Source: Anaerolineaceae bacterium UBA4781
GTDB taxonomy: Bacteria > Chloroflexota > Anaerolineae > Anaerolineales > Anaerolineaceae
Assembly (NCBI GenBank): GCA_002403105.1
Contig: DHHD01000002.1
Location: forward strand, 1-5,574
Reading direction: 5' to 3'
DNA: 5,574 nucleotides
This document shows positions 1 through 5,526 of the stretch, piece by piece. Made by a program: the position numbers and the translations under genes. Each line of letters opens with the position of its first letter. The first letter of the stretch is position 1. Under the pieces are notes generated by a model, which saw only the letters and a program-made list of their open reading frames with translations, did no database searches and was not told where the DNA came from.

Positions 1-1212
1 TACCTGGAGCAATTTATCACCTTTGCAAAACGAACAAACACCCAACACGCATTGGTAGAAGTGCATTCACTTCAATCCCTGCCCGTTAACACGATCAGCA
101 GCTTGATCCAGAATGGCATTCATGTGGATGTCTTTCTCAAGACCAATCTGTATGAAGAATTCGATCTGCTGGCTTACCAGGACCTGATAAGCAATTTGGC
201 TGGTTTGCAGGTGGAGCGCGTGATCTTGTTCGACCGCCCCAACCAGCAAACATTCTGGAAACCCGAGACTTGGATCAAACCGGACCTGCTGGATATCTTT
301 TTGGAAAAATACATCCTGCTGGCTGAAAAATGCCTTGAAAAGAATATTCAGCCGGTTTTCCCACCCCTGCAGCCTGCCGGGGATTACTGGGATACCGCTT
401 TTTTACGCCTTTCTTTACAGAAGTTGAAAGAAAAAGGCAAGACCGCCTTGTTGGAATCTCTGGTGTTGAGCACCTACTGTTGGACCTACGAGCATCCGCT
501 GGATTGGGGTGCTGGTGGACCGGAACGCTGGCCATCTTCAACACCCTATTACACCCCCGAAGATAGCCAGGATCAGCAAGGTTTTCGCATTTTCGATTGG
601 TATCAGGCACATGCCAGAGCCGTACTTAATACCGCTGTGCCGATCATGCTTCTGCAAGCCGGGCGTCGATCAGAATACGGAGTTGAGGCGCAGGAACCTG
701 AACAGGAAAACCAATCTGCGACTGTGCAATCCATTGTAGGAAAACTGTACCCTGACCTGGTTTCAGGTGCGGAAGAAGCAACCGCTGAAGGATTGCTTTC
801 TGATGAGATCATAGTTTGTAACTTTTTGGTGGACCTGGATTGGGACACTTTAAATAGTTTGTTTGGTGGACTCTCCACTTCGCAATCGCAATCCAGTGAA
901 CCAGAACCCGCTGTGGAAGAACAAAAAAGTATCTCGCCTGATGATCTGCAGCATTATCTGCTTCTGCCCGACAATTCCTGGCAAGATGATACACACAAAG
1001 CTGCCATTCTTGAACCTTTTATTCAAAGATACCATCCAGTGGTAGGAACATCGCTCAATGCGGCTTTGGATGCCAAAGAAGTAACGCTGCTCGTCACCGA
1101 CCAGGATGCGGCTGAAGAAAAAATAGCCGTTCTGGAACAAAACGAAGCCATTATGATACGCAAAATGCGCTTGGAAACAAGCCCTGTATTGGAGGATGGA
1201 AATGATCATTAA
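1..1212 (+). CDS. Probable TIM-barrel (glycosidase-like) protein, 5' end missing
   Basis: The reading frame is open from the first base of the window, so the true start lies upstream. The first start-type codon in view, TTG at 52, has no ribosome binding site and is unlikely to be used. The visible 403 residues have alternating hydrophobic strands and amphipathic helices, with Trp/Tyr-rich loops (around residues 76-91 and 159-178) typical of sugar-binding TIM barrels. A segment at about 197-221, reading DWYQAHARAVL then PIMLLQAG, resembles the last barrel strands of glycoside hydrolases, but Gln219 sits where such enzymes often have a catalytic Glu. A Ser/Glu-rich linker (about 292-309) leads to a C-terminal region of about 90 residues. 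No membrane segment is visible; a signal peptide could lie in the missing part. The stop overlaps the start of ftsZ by 11 bases, so the two genes are probably coupled. The family is a guess from fold style; the substrate and even catalytic activity are unknown. Confidence 0.6.
   Translation, partial: YLEQFITFAKRTNTQHALVEVHSLQSLPVNTISSLIQNGIHVDVFLKTNLYEEFDLLAYQDLISNLAGLQVERVILFDRPNQQTFWKPETWIKPDLLDIFLEKYILLAEKCLEKNIQPVFPPLQPAGDYWDTAFLRLSLQKLKEKGKTALLESLVLSTYCWTYEHPLDWGAGGPERWPSSTPYYTPEDSQDQQGFRIFDWYQAHARAVLNTAVPIMLLQAGRRSEYGVEAQEPEQENQSATVQSIVGKLYPDLVSGAEEATAEGLLSDEIIVCNFLVDLDWDTLNSLFGGLSTSQSQSSEPEPAVEEQKSISPDDLQHYLLLPDNSWQDDTHKAAILEPFIQRYHPVVGTSLNAALDAKEVTLLVTDQDAAEEKIAVLEQNEAIMIRKMRLETSPVLEDGNDH
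1191..1195 (+). promoter_or_regulatory. Ribosome binding site that decides the ftsZ start
   Basis: GGAGG lies directly against the ATG at 1196, which leaves no spacer for that codon. It stands six bases from the ATG at 1202. The second ATG is therefore the better start, and the site lies inside the last codons of the preceding gene. Confidence 0.75.
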
Positions 1213-2392
1213 AGGGAAAACTGCTTCAGAACTTGGGGAGAGCCTGCCCGTCATTAAAGTGATGGGGCTGGGGGGCGCAGGTTGCAACACTATTAACCGC
1301 ATGCTCGCTCTGGGGATCGATCATGTCGATTACATTGCTGCCAACACCGATCAGCAGGTGCTGCGTGCCAGTAAAGCACAGCACACCATCCTGCTCGGAC
1401 CGCAATTGACCAAGGGGTTGGGAGCCGGGGGGAATCCACAGGTTGGCAAACTGGCTGCTGAAGAGAGTTTTCGGGATATTTATTCTGCACTGGAAGGTGC
1501 GGATATGGTCTTTCTAACCGCAGGCATGGGTGGAGGTACCGGCACGGGCGCCATTGCCATTGTAGCGCGCATTGCCAAATCCATGGGTATACTGGTGATC
1601 GCATTCGTGACCACTCCCTTTACTTTTGAGTTCGGCAAACGCAAGAGTAATGCAGATGAAGGGATCGCTCAATTGCGACCTTACACCGATACTCTCATCA
1701 CCATCCCCAATGATAAACTCTTGCAGGTTGCTCCACGTGACCTGCCGCTGGATATGGCCTTCCGCTTATCCGATGACGCCTTGCGCATGGGTATTCAGAG
1801 TATCTCTGAATTGATCGCCCGACCCGGGTTGATCAATATCGATACAGCGCATATCCTGCGGCTCATGGAAATGGGCGGTGGGACGTATATGGCCATGGGA
1901 AAGGGTTCTGGAGCCAACAAAACCATGCAGGCTTTGAATAAAGCCATCAACCATCCCCTGCTGGATACCGTCCCATTGGAGCAAGCCCGGGGTGTGATCG
2001 TCAACTTCCATTCCAGTGCTTCCCTGCCTTTCGAAGAATTGACGGACGCGCTCAATCTCATCAAACGCAGCACTGGTAAAGAGTGTGAGATCATTACTGG
2101 CATCGTGCTGGATGAAAATATGGGTGATGAAATTGAGATCACCCTGATCGTCACCGGCATCGGCTGCACTTCCGTTAGTGATCCGGATATCGCATATCTC
2201 CATCACTTCGGTCAACCGCAGGTAACTGCACTGCCAGAGCAAATGATTCCGGCAGCATCCATGCCCGCGGAGCCAACGAACGAATTCCTGGCAGTGCCAT
2301 CCTATTTGCGCAATCGCCAAATTCCGATAGAATTAATAGAGGAAGAATATGGAAAAACACATTTACGACCTGATCTGCAGCCAGATCTATAA
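1202..2392 (+). CDS. ftsZ: Divergent FtsZ / tubulin-family GTPase
   Basis: FtsZ polymerises with GTP into the cytoplasmic ring that organises bacterial division. The 396-residue protein shows the family in order: GLGGAGCNT loop (22-30), tubulin signature GMGGGTGTG (108-116), a TPFTFEFGKR segment (138-147) keeping the Glu and Arg that contact GTP, IPNDKLL (168-174), and the C-terminal GTPase domain to about 321. A short linker (about 335-360) ends in EFLAVPSYLR (361-370). This matches the conserved C-terminal peptide (D-I-P-x-F-L-R type) that binds membrane anchors such as FtsA or SepF. Two things are odd. The T7 catalytic loop reads N212-I-D214-T-A-H217, whereas E. coli has N207, D209 and D212; the second Asp is His here. 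Also, about 23 residues follow the anchor peptide and overlap the next gene. No other dcw-cluster genes flank it. It may be a second, specialised FtsZ and not the main division protein. Family membership is certain; the role is not. An alternative start at 1196 adds two residues. Confidence 0.95.
   Translation: MIIKGKTASELGESLPVIKVMGLGGAGCNTINRMLALGIDHVDYIAANTDQQVLRASKAQHTILLGPQLTKGLGAGGNPQVGKLAAEESFRDIYSALEGADMVFLTAGMGGGTGTGAIAIVARIAKSMGILVIAFVTTPFTFEFGKRKSNADEGIAQLRPYTDTLITIPNDKLLQVAPRDLPLDMAFRLSDDALRMGIQSISELIARPGLINIDTAHILRLMEMGGGTYMAMGKGSGANKTMQALNKAINHPLLDTVPLEQARGVIVNFHSSASLPFEELTDALNLIKRSTGKECEIITGIVLDENMGDEIEITLIVTGIGCTSVSDPDIAYLHHFGQPQVTALPEQMIPAASMPAEPTNEFLAVPSYLRNRQIPIELIEEEYGKTHLRPDLQPDL
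2338..2345 (+). promoter_or_regulatory. Ribosome binding site inside the 3' end of ftsZ
   Basis: AGAGGAAG lies a few bases before the ATG at 2349, within the ftsZ reading frame. It supports real translation of the small downstream gene despite the 44-base overlap. Confidence 0.6.
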
Positions 2393-2567
2393 AAAATATC
2401 CGGCTGTCAGCCACAGTAAACCTGAGATCAAAGCCCAACCCAACGGCGATTATTTGCTCATCTTTGGCGCCAGCCAAAAGACTGCCAATGGGCACGCCCT
2501 ATCCACCAGCTTGCGCGTCACGGCGGATGAAAAGGGCAAGATCAAAAAAGTCAGCAGTTCGAAATAA
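2349..2567 (+). CDS. Small protein of unknown function (72 aa)
   Basis: I do not recognise this family. The protein is short, basic (many Lys, ending in KIKKVSSSK) and has no Cys, signal peptide or membrane segment. An N-terminal helix (about residues 1-18, MEKHIYDLICSQIYKKYP) is followed by what look like beta strands: GDYLLIFGAS (33-42) and STSLRVTAD (52-60), joined by Gly/Asn turns. This suggests a small alpha-beta or beta-sheet fold in the cytoplasm. It starts inside ftsZ in another frame with its own ribosome binding site, so it is probably made together with FtsZ and may work with it or simply share the transcript. It is the last gene before the convergent terminator region. It is a likely real gene because of the binding site, the continuous open frame and the operon position, but no function can be assigned. 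Confidence 0.75.
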   Translation: MEKHIYDLICSQIYKKYPAVSHSKPEIKAQPNGDYLLIFGASQKTANGHALSTSLRVTADEKGKIKKVSSSK

Positions 2568-2574
2568 TTGTTAT

Positions 2575-2605
2575 AAAAAAAGAGAGCTGTGAAACACCGC
2601 TCTCT
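2575..2605 (-). terminator. Rho-independent terminator of the dehydrogenase gene
   Basis: On the minus strand a 7-base-pair stem (AGAGAGC at 2599-2605 with GCTCTCT at 2581-2587) is extended by an inner GTG/CAC pairing across one mismatch. It is followed at once by a run of seven T (2581-2575). It lies 68 bases past the stop of the minus-strand gene. On the plus strand the hairpin has no following T-run, so it should work mainly for the minus strand. Confidence 0.85.
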
Positions 2606-2616
2606 CATTGAAAATA

Positions 2617-2639
2617 GGTCAAAGGCAGAGTCTTTGACT
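2617..2639. repeat. Second hairpin in the convergent gap
   Basis: GTCAAAG (2618-2624) pairs perfectly with CTTTGAC (2632-2638) around a 7-base loop, with one more G-T wobble pair outside. Neither side has a strong T-run: the plus side continues with GTCATTATTATT and the minus side with CTATTTTC. It may help stop plus-strand transcripts from the ftsZ operon, which otherwise have no clear terminator here, or act as a second block for the minus strand. Confidence 0.45.
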
Positions 2640-2672
2640 GTCATTATTATTGAACTTCATTTATTCCCTTCC

Positions 2673-3860
2673 TTACATTGCTTTTGATAAGATCTCGTTC
2701 ATTTCTTGCTGGGTCAATTCGATACAGTTCCCTTTCATACTGCTCGAAACCGCTGACATTTCAATGATATGAGGGAAATCCTCTTCTTTCATCCCGTATG
2801 CAGATAATCCTTTTATCTTCAGCGTTTTTACCAGATCGGCGATCCAGCGAACGCCATCTTCCACTGTTGCTTTAGGATTATTCGTGATTATTTTTGCCAC
2901 TTCCGTATACCGCTCTAGGTTCGGATTGTCTGCATCGCGCTCTTTCATCGCCCTCACATTGATCTCTACAACATGCGCCAGAAGCGCAGCGCAAATGGCG
3001 CCATGTGGACCATGATAGAAACCTCCCAAAGGACCCGCAAAACCATGTACGGCTCCAAGTTTTGCGTTTGCCAACGACATGCCGCCAAATAAACTTGCCA
3101 CTGACATATCTTCACGAGCCTCGATATCACTGCCATCCATATAAGCCTTACCTAAAGACCGGCTGGCTCTTTTCATTCCTTCCCGGCACAAGGAATCTGT
3201 GATCGGATTGGGTACTTTGGAGACAAAAGGCTCGATCACCTGTGTCAATGCGTCCAGTCCGGTGCTGGCAGTGATCGCCGCCGGTACGCTCATGGTCAGT
3301 TCCGGATCGATGATCGCCAGATCGGCTATCATGAGCGGGCTGCGCAGGCTTACTTTAACATTATGTTCCTGAGACGATAAAACAGCATTTGCAGTGACCT
3401 CAGCGCCGGTTCCTGAAGTGGTTGGAACAGCGACAAAAGGCAGTGATTTCTTTGTGATCTGTTTACCCTTCCCGATCACCTCAAGGTAATCGATGCAATC
3501 TCCTGAATTCGCAAGGATCGCACTGATCGCTTTTGCGCTGTCGATCGCGCTCCCTCCCCCAATACCAACCAGGACTTCAATATTGTTTTTCTTCGCAAAA
3601 GCGATGCCTGCCTCGATCAATTCAATGCTGGGTTCACTGGATACGATGAAGCGCTGAGTTTCCAAACCTTTCGAATGCAACTCGTTTTCAATGTCAAATC
3701 CCTGTTCGCGTATGCTGTCAATATTCGTATATTCTGGATCTTTGATCTTATTGGTGACGATCAGCACATGCTTCCCCATCATGGGCAGCGCTTTGACAAT
3801 TTCTTTGATTTTCGATCGTCCAAATACTATTTTTGTGGCTGTTGAAAAATTGAAATCCAT
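2673..3860 (-). CDS. Iron-type alcohol dehydrogenase family protein
   Basis: This is an NAD(P)-dependent oxidoreductase of the iron-containing (group III) alcohol dehydrogenase family, expected to interconvert an alcohol and an aldehyde or ketone in the cytoplasm; the substrate is unknown. At 395 residues it has normal family length. Visible motifs are the nucleotide-binding GIGGGSAIDSAKA (99-111), PTTSGTGAE (146-154), IIDPELT (183-189), GLDALTQVIEPFVS (201-214), VHGFAGPLGG (271-280) and GPHGA (284-288). Of the four metal ligands known from E. coli FucO (Asp196, His200, His263, His277), Asp203, His272 and His286 are present, but the second is Gln207. The neighbouring active-site His (FucO His267) is Gly276. 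A subfamily with DALTQ and HGFAGPLGG wording exists as I recall it, so this is probably an inherited variant and not damage. The start at 3860 was chosen because AGGAG stands five bases upstream; a longer version from 3902 adds 14 unlikely residues. It is divergent from the IclR gene, which may control it. Confidence 0.92.
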   Translation of the reverse strand: MDFNFSTATKIVFGRSKIKEIVKALPMMGKHVLIVTNKIKDPEYTNIDSIREQGFDIENELHSKGLETQRFIVSSEPSIELIEAGIAFAKKNNIEVLVGIGGGSAIDSAKAISAILANSGDCIDYLEVIGKGKQITKKSLPFVAVPTTSGTGAEVTANAVLSSQEHNVKVSLRSPLMIADLAIIDPELTMSVPAAITASTGLDALTQVIEPFVSKVPNPITDSLCREGMKRASRSLGKAYMDGSDIEAREDMSVASLFGGMSLANAKLGAVHGFAGPLGGFYHGPHGAICAALLAHVVEINVRAMKERDADNPNLERYTEVAKIITNNPKATVEDGVRWIADLVKTLKIKGLSAYGMKEEDFPHIIEMSAVSSSMKGNCIELTQQEMNEILSKAM

Positions 3861-3865
3861 CTTTT

Positions 3866-3870
3866 CTCCT
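3866..3870 (-). promoter_or_regulatory. Ribosome binding site that decides the dehydrogenase start
   Basis: On the minus strand AGGAG stands five bases before the ATG at 3860-3858. The protein then begins MDFNFSTATKIVFG, the usual family N-terminus, which confirms this start over the upstream ATG at 3902. Confidence 0.85.
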
Positions 3871-3917
3871 TCATCGCTCGACAATATACGAATTAATGTC
3901 AACTTCTATACTTTTTT

Positions 3918-3929
3918 ATCATCAATGAT
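3918..3929. repeat. Short palindrome in the dehydrogenase leader
   Basis: ATCAT and ATGAT flank two bases (CA), giving a perfect 12-base inverted repeat. It lies between the candidate -10 box and the dehydrogenase start, where a repressor site would act. It is short and sits in A+T-rich DNA, so chance is a real possibility. Confidence 0.25.
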
Positions 3930-3943
3930 CACTTGAATAGATA

Positions 3944-3949
3944 ATTATA
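3944..3949 (-). promoter_or_regulatory. Candidate -10 box for the dehydrogenase
   Basis: The minus strand reads TATAAT, a perfect -10 hexamer, 84 bases before the start codon. No good -35 box is found 16-18 bases upstream; the best nearby is TTCATA at 20 bases. A run of eight A on the minus strand (3958-3951) lies just upstream. If real, this promoter would be weak alone and perhaps dependent on an activator. Confidence 0.35.
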
Positions 3950-4020
3950 GTTTTTTTTAAAGCCAATAATATGAATTTACATGAAAAATCCATAAATCAA
4001 AAATATTTCCGTTTTCATAC

Positions 4021-4049
4021 TTGACATCATACCATGCTCTATATATAAT
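4021..4049 (+). promoter_or_regulatory. Consensus sigma-70-type promoter of the IclR gene
   Basis: TTGACA (4021-4026) and TATAAT (4044-4049) are separated by exactly 17 bases, a perfect match to the housekeeping consensus. Transcription should begin at about 4056, giving a leader of about 40 bases before the regulator's ATG. Such a strong promoter on a regulator gene normally needs repression, which agrees with the palindromes that follow it directly. Confidence 0.85.
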
Positions 4050-4064
4050 GTCCATATCATAAAC
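4050..4064 (+). promoter_or_regulatory. Operator-like palindrome, degenerate copy
   Basis: GTCCATATCATAAAC repeats the downstream perfect site: its left arm GTCCAT is identical and the right arm ATAAAC matches ATGGAC at four of six bases. It directly follows the -10 box and covers the expected transcription start. It begins exactly 20 bases before the second copy, and the two share the direct repeat TGTCCATAT (4049-4057 and 4069-4077). Confidence 0.5.
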
Positions 4065-4069
4065 TGTTT

Positions 4070-4084
4070 GTCCATATAATGGAC
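4070..4084 (+). promoter_or_regulatory. Operator-like perfect palindrome
   Basis: GTCCAT-ATA-ATGGAC is a perfect 15-base inverted repeat with a three-base centre. It lies in the leader of the IclR gene, ending 11 bases before the ATG. Length and layout match known IclR-family sites, which are palindromes of about 15 bases with a short centre. The likely ligand is the IclR protein encoded next to it, repressing its own transcription. Binding is inferred from position and shape only. Confidence 0.6.
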
Positions 4085-4095
4085 GTTTTCAACCA

Positions 4096-4872
4096 ATGAG
4101 AAATCATATGAAAAAAGATACTCTTGCGCAAACTCTCATCAAAGGTCTCGATGTTCTCGAATGTGTTGCCGCGTCAAAAACTCCCCTCTCTGCCATGGAA
4201 GTGTCAAAAAGAACCGGCATCTCAAGACCAACCGCTTATCGCTTATTGATTTCACTGGAAGAAAAAGGGTATGTCGCCAGAGAATCCAGCAGTTTATTCC
4301 GCATGGGATCGTCAATCTTGAAGCTGAGTAAAAATGAACTCGATAAATTTGAACTGACAGAAATTGCGAAACCCGCTTTGATCAAACTATGTGAAAAAAC
4401 CGGGGAGACTTCCATCCTTTCAATTCTTTCAGGCATTGATGTCATCAATATAGCGAGAATTGAAAGCTCAAAAACGATTCGCATAGAATCCAAAGTTGGC
4501 TCCATCACTCCGGCATATTGTACGGCAACCGGTAAAGCGATCCTTGCTTTCCTGGAAAAGCAAAGACGAGATGAATTGATCTCCAGGATGGAATTTATTC
4601 CACGGACGAAAAAAACAGCCAGAAATGCGCAAGAATTGATCGCTCGTCTGGATACCATTCTTTCACAAGGGTATTCGATCGACGATCATGAATATGATGA
4701 TGAAATGATTTGCATCAGCGCTCCCATCTTCGATATGAATGGGAAGGTTGTGGCAGCGATTGGATTTTCTGGCGTCGCTTTCAGAGTTGAAAAAGGAGAT
4801 AAAAATGAAATTATCCAATCTGTGCTTGAAGCTGCTAACTATGTATCGAGGAGAATTGGGTATAAGAAATAA
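4096..4872 (+). CDS. IclR-family transcriptional regulator
   Basis: This is a DNA-binding regulator that responds to a small molecule. The 258 residues show the two family domains. An N-terminal winged helix-turn-helix (about 13-77) carries LSAMEVSKRTGISRPTAYRL (31-50, recognition helix at the end) and the wing EEKGYV. The C-terminal effector-binding domain (about 88-255) contains the hallmark CTATGKAILAFL (142-153) and CISAPIFDMNGKVVAAIGFSG (206-226). Length is normal for the family. The first ATG at 4096 has no clear ribosome binding site; the in-frame ATG at 4108, giving a start of MKKDTLAQ, is equally possible. The gene is divergent from the alcohol dehydrogenase and is followed after 53 bases by the cysteine protein, so these are its likely targets. 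A perfect promoter and two palindromes upstream point to autorepression. IclR proteins often control aromatic, sugar-acid or short-chain acid use; which effector applies here cannot be read from the sequence. Confidence 0.95.
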   Translation: MRNHMKKDTLAQTLIKGLDVLECVAASKTPLSAMEVSKRTGISRPTAYRLLISLEEKGYVARESSSLFRMGSSILKLSKNELDKFELTEIAKPALIKLCEKTGETSILSILSGIDVINIARIESSKTIRIESKVGSITPAYCTATGKAILAFLEKQRRDELISRMEFIPRTKKTARNAQELIARLDTILSQGYSIDDHEYDDEMICISAPIFDMNGKVVAAIGFSGVAFRVEKGDKNEIIQSVLEAANYVSRRIGYKK

Positions 4873-4887
4873 TTAATAGATGGAATG

Positions 4888-4909
4888 AATAATTTGAAAA
4901 CCAATTATT
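4888..4909. repeat. A+T-rich inverted repeat between the regulator and cysteine-protein genes
   Basis: AATAATT (4888-4894) and AATTATT (4903-4909) form a perfect 7-base inverted repeat around eight bases, ending just before the ribosome binding site of the next gene. The stem is all A-T, so it is a weak hairpin. It has no T-run and should not terminate transcription. Confidence 0.3.
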
Positions 4910-4913
4910 TGAT

Positions 4914-4919
4914 AAGGAG
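4914..4919 (+). promoter_or_regulatory. Ribosome binding site of the cysteine protein
   Basis: AAGGAG stands six bases before the ATG at 4926, an ideal spacing. It is much stronger than anything before the IclR start, which suggests the second gene of the pair is translated more efficiently. Confidence 0.85.
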
Positions 4920-4925
4920 TTCTTA

Positions 4926-5480
4926 ATGGAATATTTATCGTTTACTAAAATGCAAATTGAAAATGTTGGTAAAACTGTTCTCGATCTCCATTTACAGCAA
5001 TACCATTGCTCAGAAAGCCTTATTCGAGCTCTCTGGCCCTTTATTATCCCCGAAGAAGAATTATCTCCAAGAATCCTCAAGATCGCGATGCCATTCCGTG
5101 GTGGGCTGGGAGCGTCTATGAGCAGTCATTGTGGAGGATTAACAATTGGTTTTATGCTGATCGGGGCTGTTTATAGTCGTACCGATCTTGCGGGTGATGG
5201 CAGACTGGCTCCTGCTTTTTGCCGCCAATATTGGAAGATGTTCCTGGATGAGTTCGGAACCTCCAACTGCACGCTTCTGCGCGGTGGAAAACCAGGTCCG
5301 GAAGCTCCCAGCCGTTGTGGATGCATCATGGTGCGCTCTGCCCAGTTGGTATTGAAATTCTTTAATAAGATCCATGCTGAAAATCAGGATCTTGACTCTA
5401 TCTATTCCTTTAAACTGGATCGTACCAAAGAACCCTGCCATGAACAGGTGATTCCAATGAAATCCAGTGATGAAAAATGA
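4926..5480 (+). CDS. C_GCAxxG_C_C-family putative redox protein
   Basis: The family is named for its spaced cysteines and is thought to bind a metal or take part in redox chemistry; no firm reaction is known. In this 184-residue protein the pattern is visible as Cys28 (HCSESLIRALWPF), Cys69 in a Gly-rich segment (FRGGLGASMSSHCGGLTIG, 57-75), Cys115 (EFGTSNCTLL) and Cys131/Cys133 (RCGCIM) before a final helix. The helical stretch GFMLIGAVYSRTD (75-87) after the second Cys is also typical. Residue 68 is His where the motif has Gly. Extra cysteines occur at 99 and 171, and a charged tail of about 30 residues follows the conserved part. There is no convincing signal peptide, so the protein is probably cytoplasmic. 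It follows the IclR gene at 53 bases with a strong ribosome binding site and is probably co-transcribed. A redox partner role for the nearby dehydrogenase pathway is conceivable but only inferred. Confidence 0.85.
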   Translation: MEYLSFTKMQIENVGKTVLDLHLQQYHCSESLIRALWPFIIPEEELSPRILKIAMPFRGGLGASMSSHCGGLTIGFMLIGAVYSRTDLAGDGRLAPAFCRQYWKMFLDEFGTSNCTLLRGGKPGPEAPSRCGCIMVRSAQLVLKFFNKIHAENQDLDSIYSFKLDRTKEPCHEQVIPMKSSDEK

Positions 5481-5510
5481 TCTGGTTTTTTGGATCTTTA
5501 TGAATGATTG

Positions 5511-5526
5511 CGATTTTTTAAAATCG
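5511..5526 (+). terminator. Weak hairpin after the cysteine-protein gene
   Basis: CGATTT (5511-5516) pairs with AAATCG (5521-5526) around a four-base loop, followed by the moderately T-rich ATTTCTTCACTTT. The stem is short and mostly A-T, so this is a weak terminator candidate 30 bases past the stop. The rest of the tail to 5574 shows no clear gene. Confidence 0.3.

Noticed and set aside
52..54. TTG as the start of the first gene
   Set aside because: The frame is open to base 1 with protein-like content (YLEQFITFAKRTNTQHA) and no ribosome binding site precedes the TTG, so the gene starts upstream of the window.
850..1302. Long open frame on the minus strand opposite the first gene and ftsZ
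   Set aside because: It is antisense to two clear coding regions, shows no domain pattern and has no ribosome binding site; it is a shadow of the plus-strand genes.
1766..2320. 184-codon minus-strand open frame inside ftsZ
   Set aside because: It lies fully inside the conserved FtsZ coding region and its composition is that of a reverse-strand shadow.
3897..3902. TTGACA on the minus strand as a -35 box for the dehydrogenase
   Set aside because: No -10-like hexamer lies 16-18 bases downstream; that position reads GAGCGA and runs into the ribosome binding site.
4236..4658. 140-codon minus-strand open frame inside the IclR gene
   Set aside because: It is antisense to a well-conserved regulator domain and looks like no known protein.
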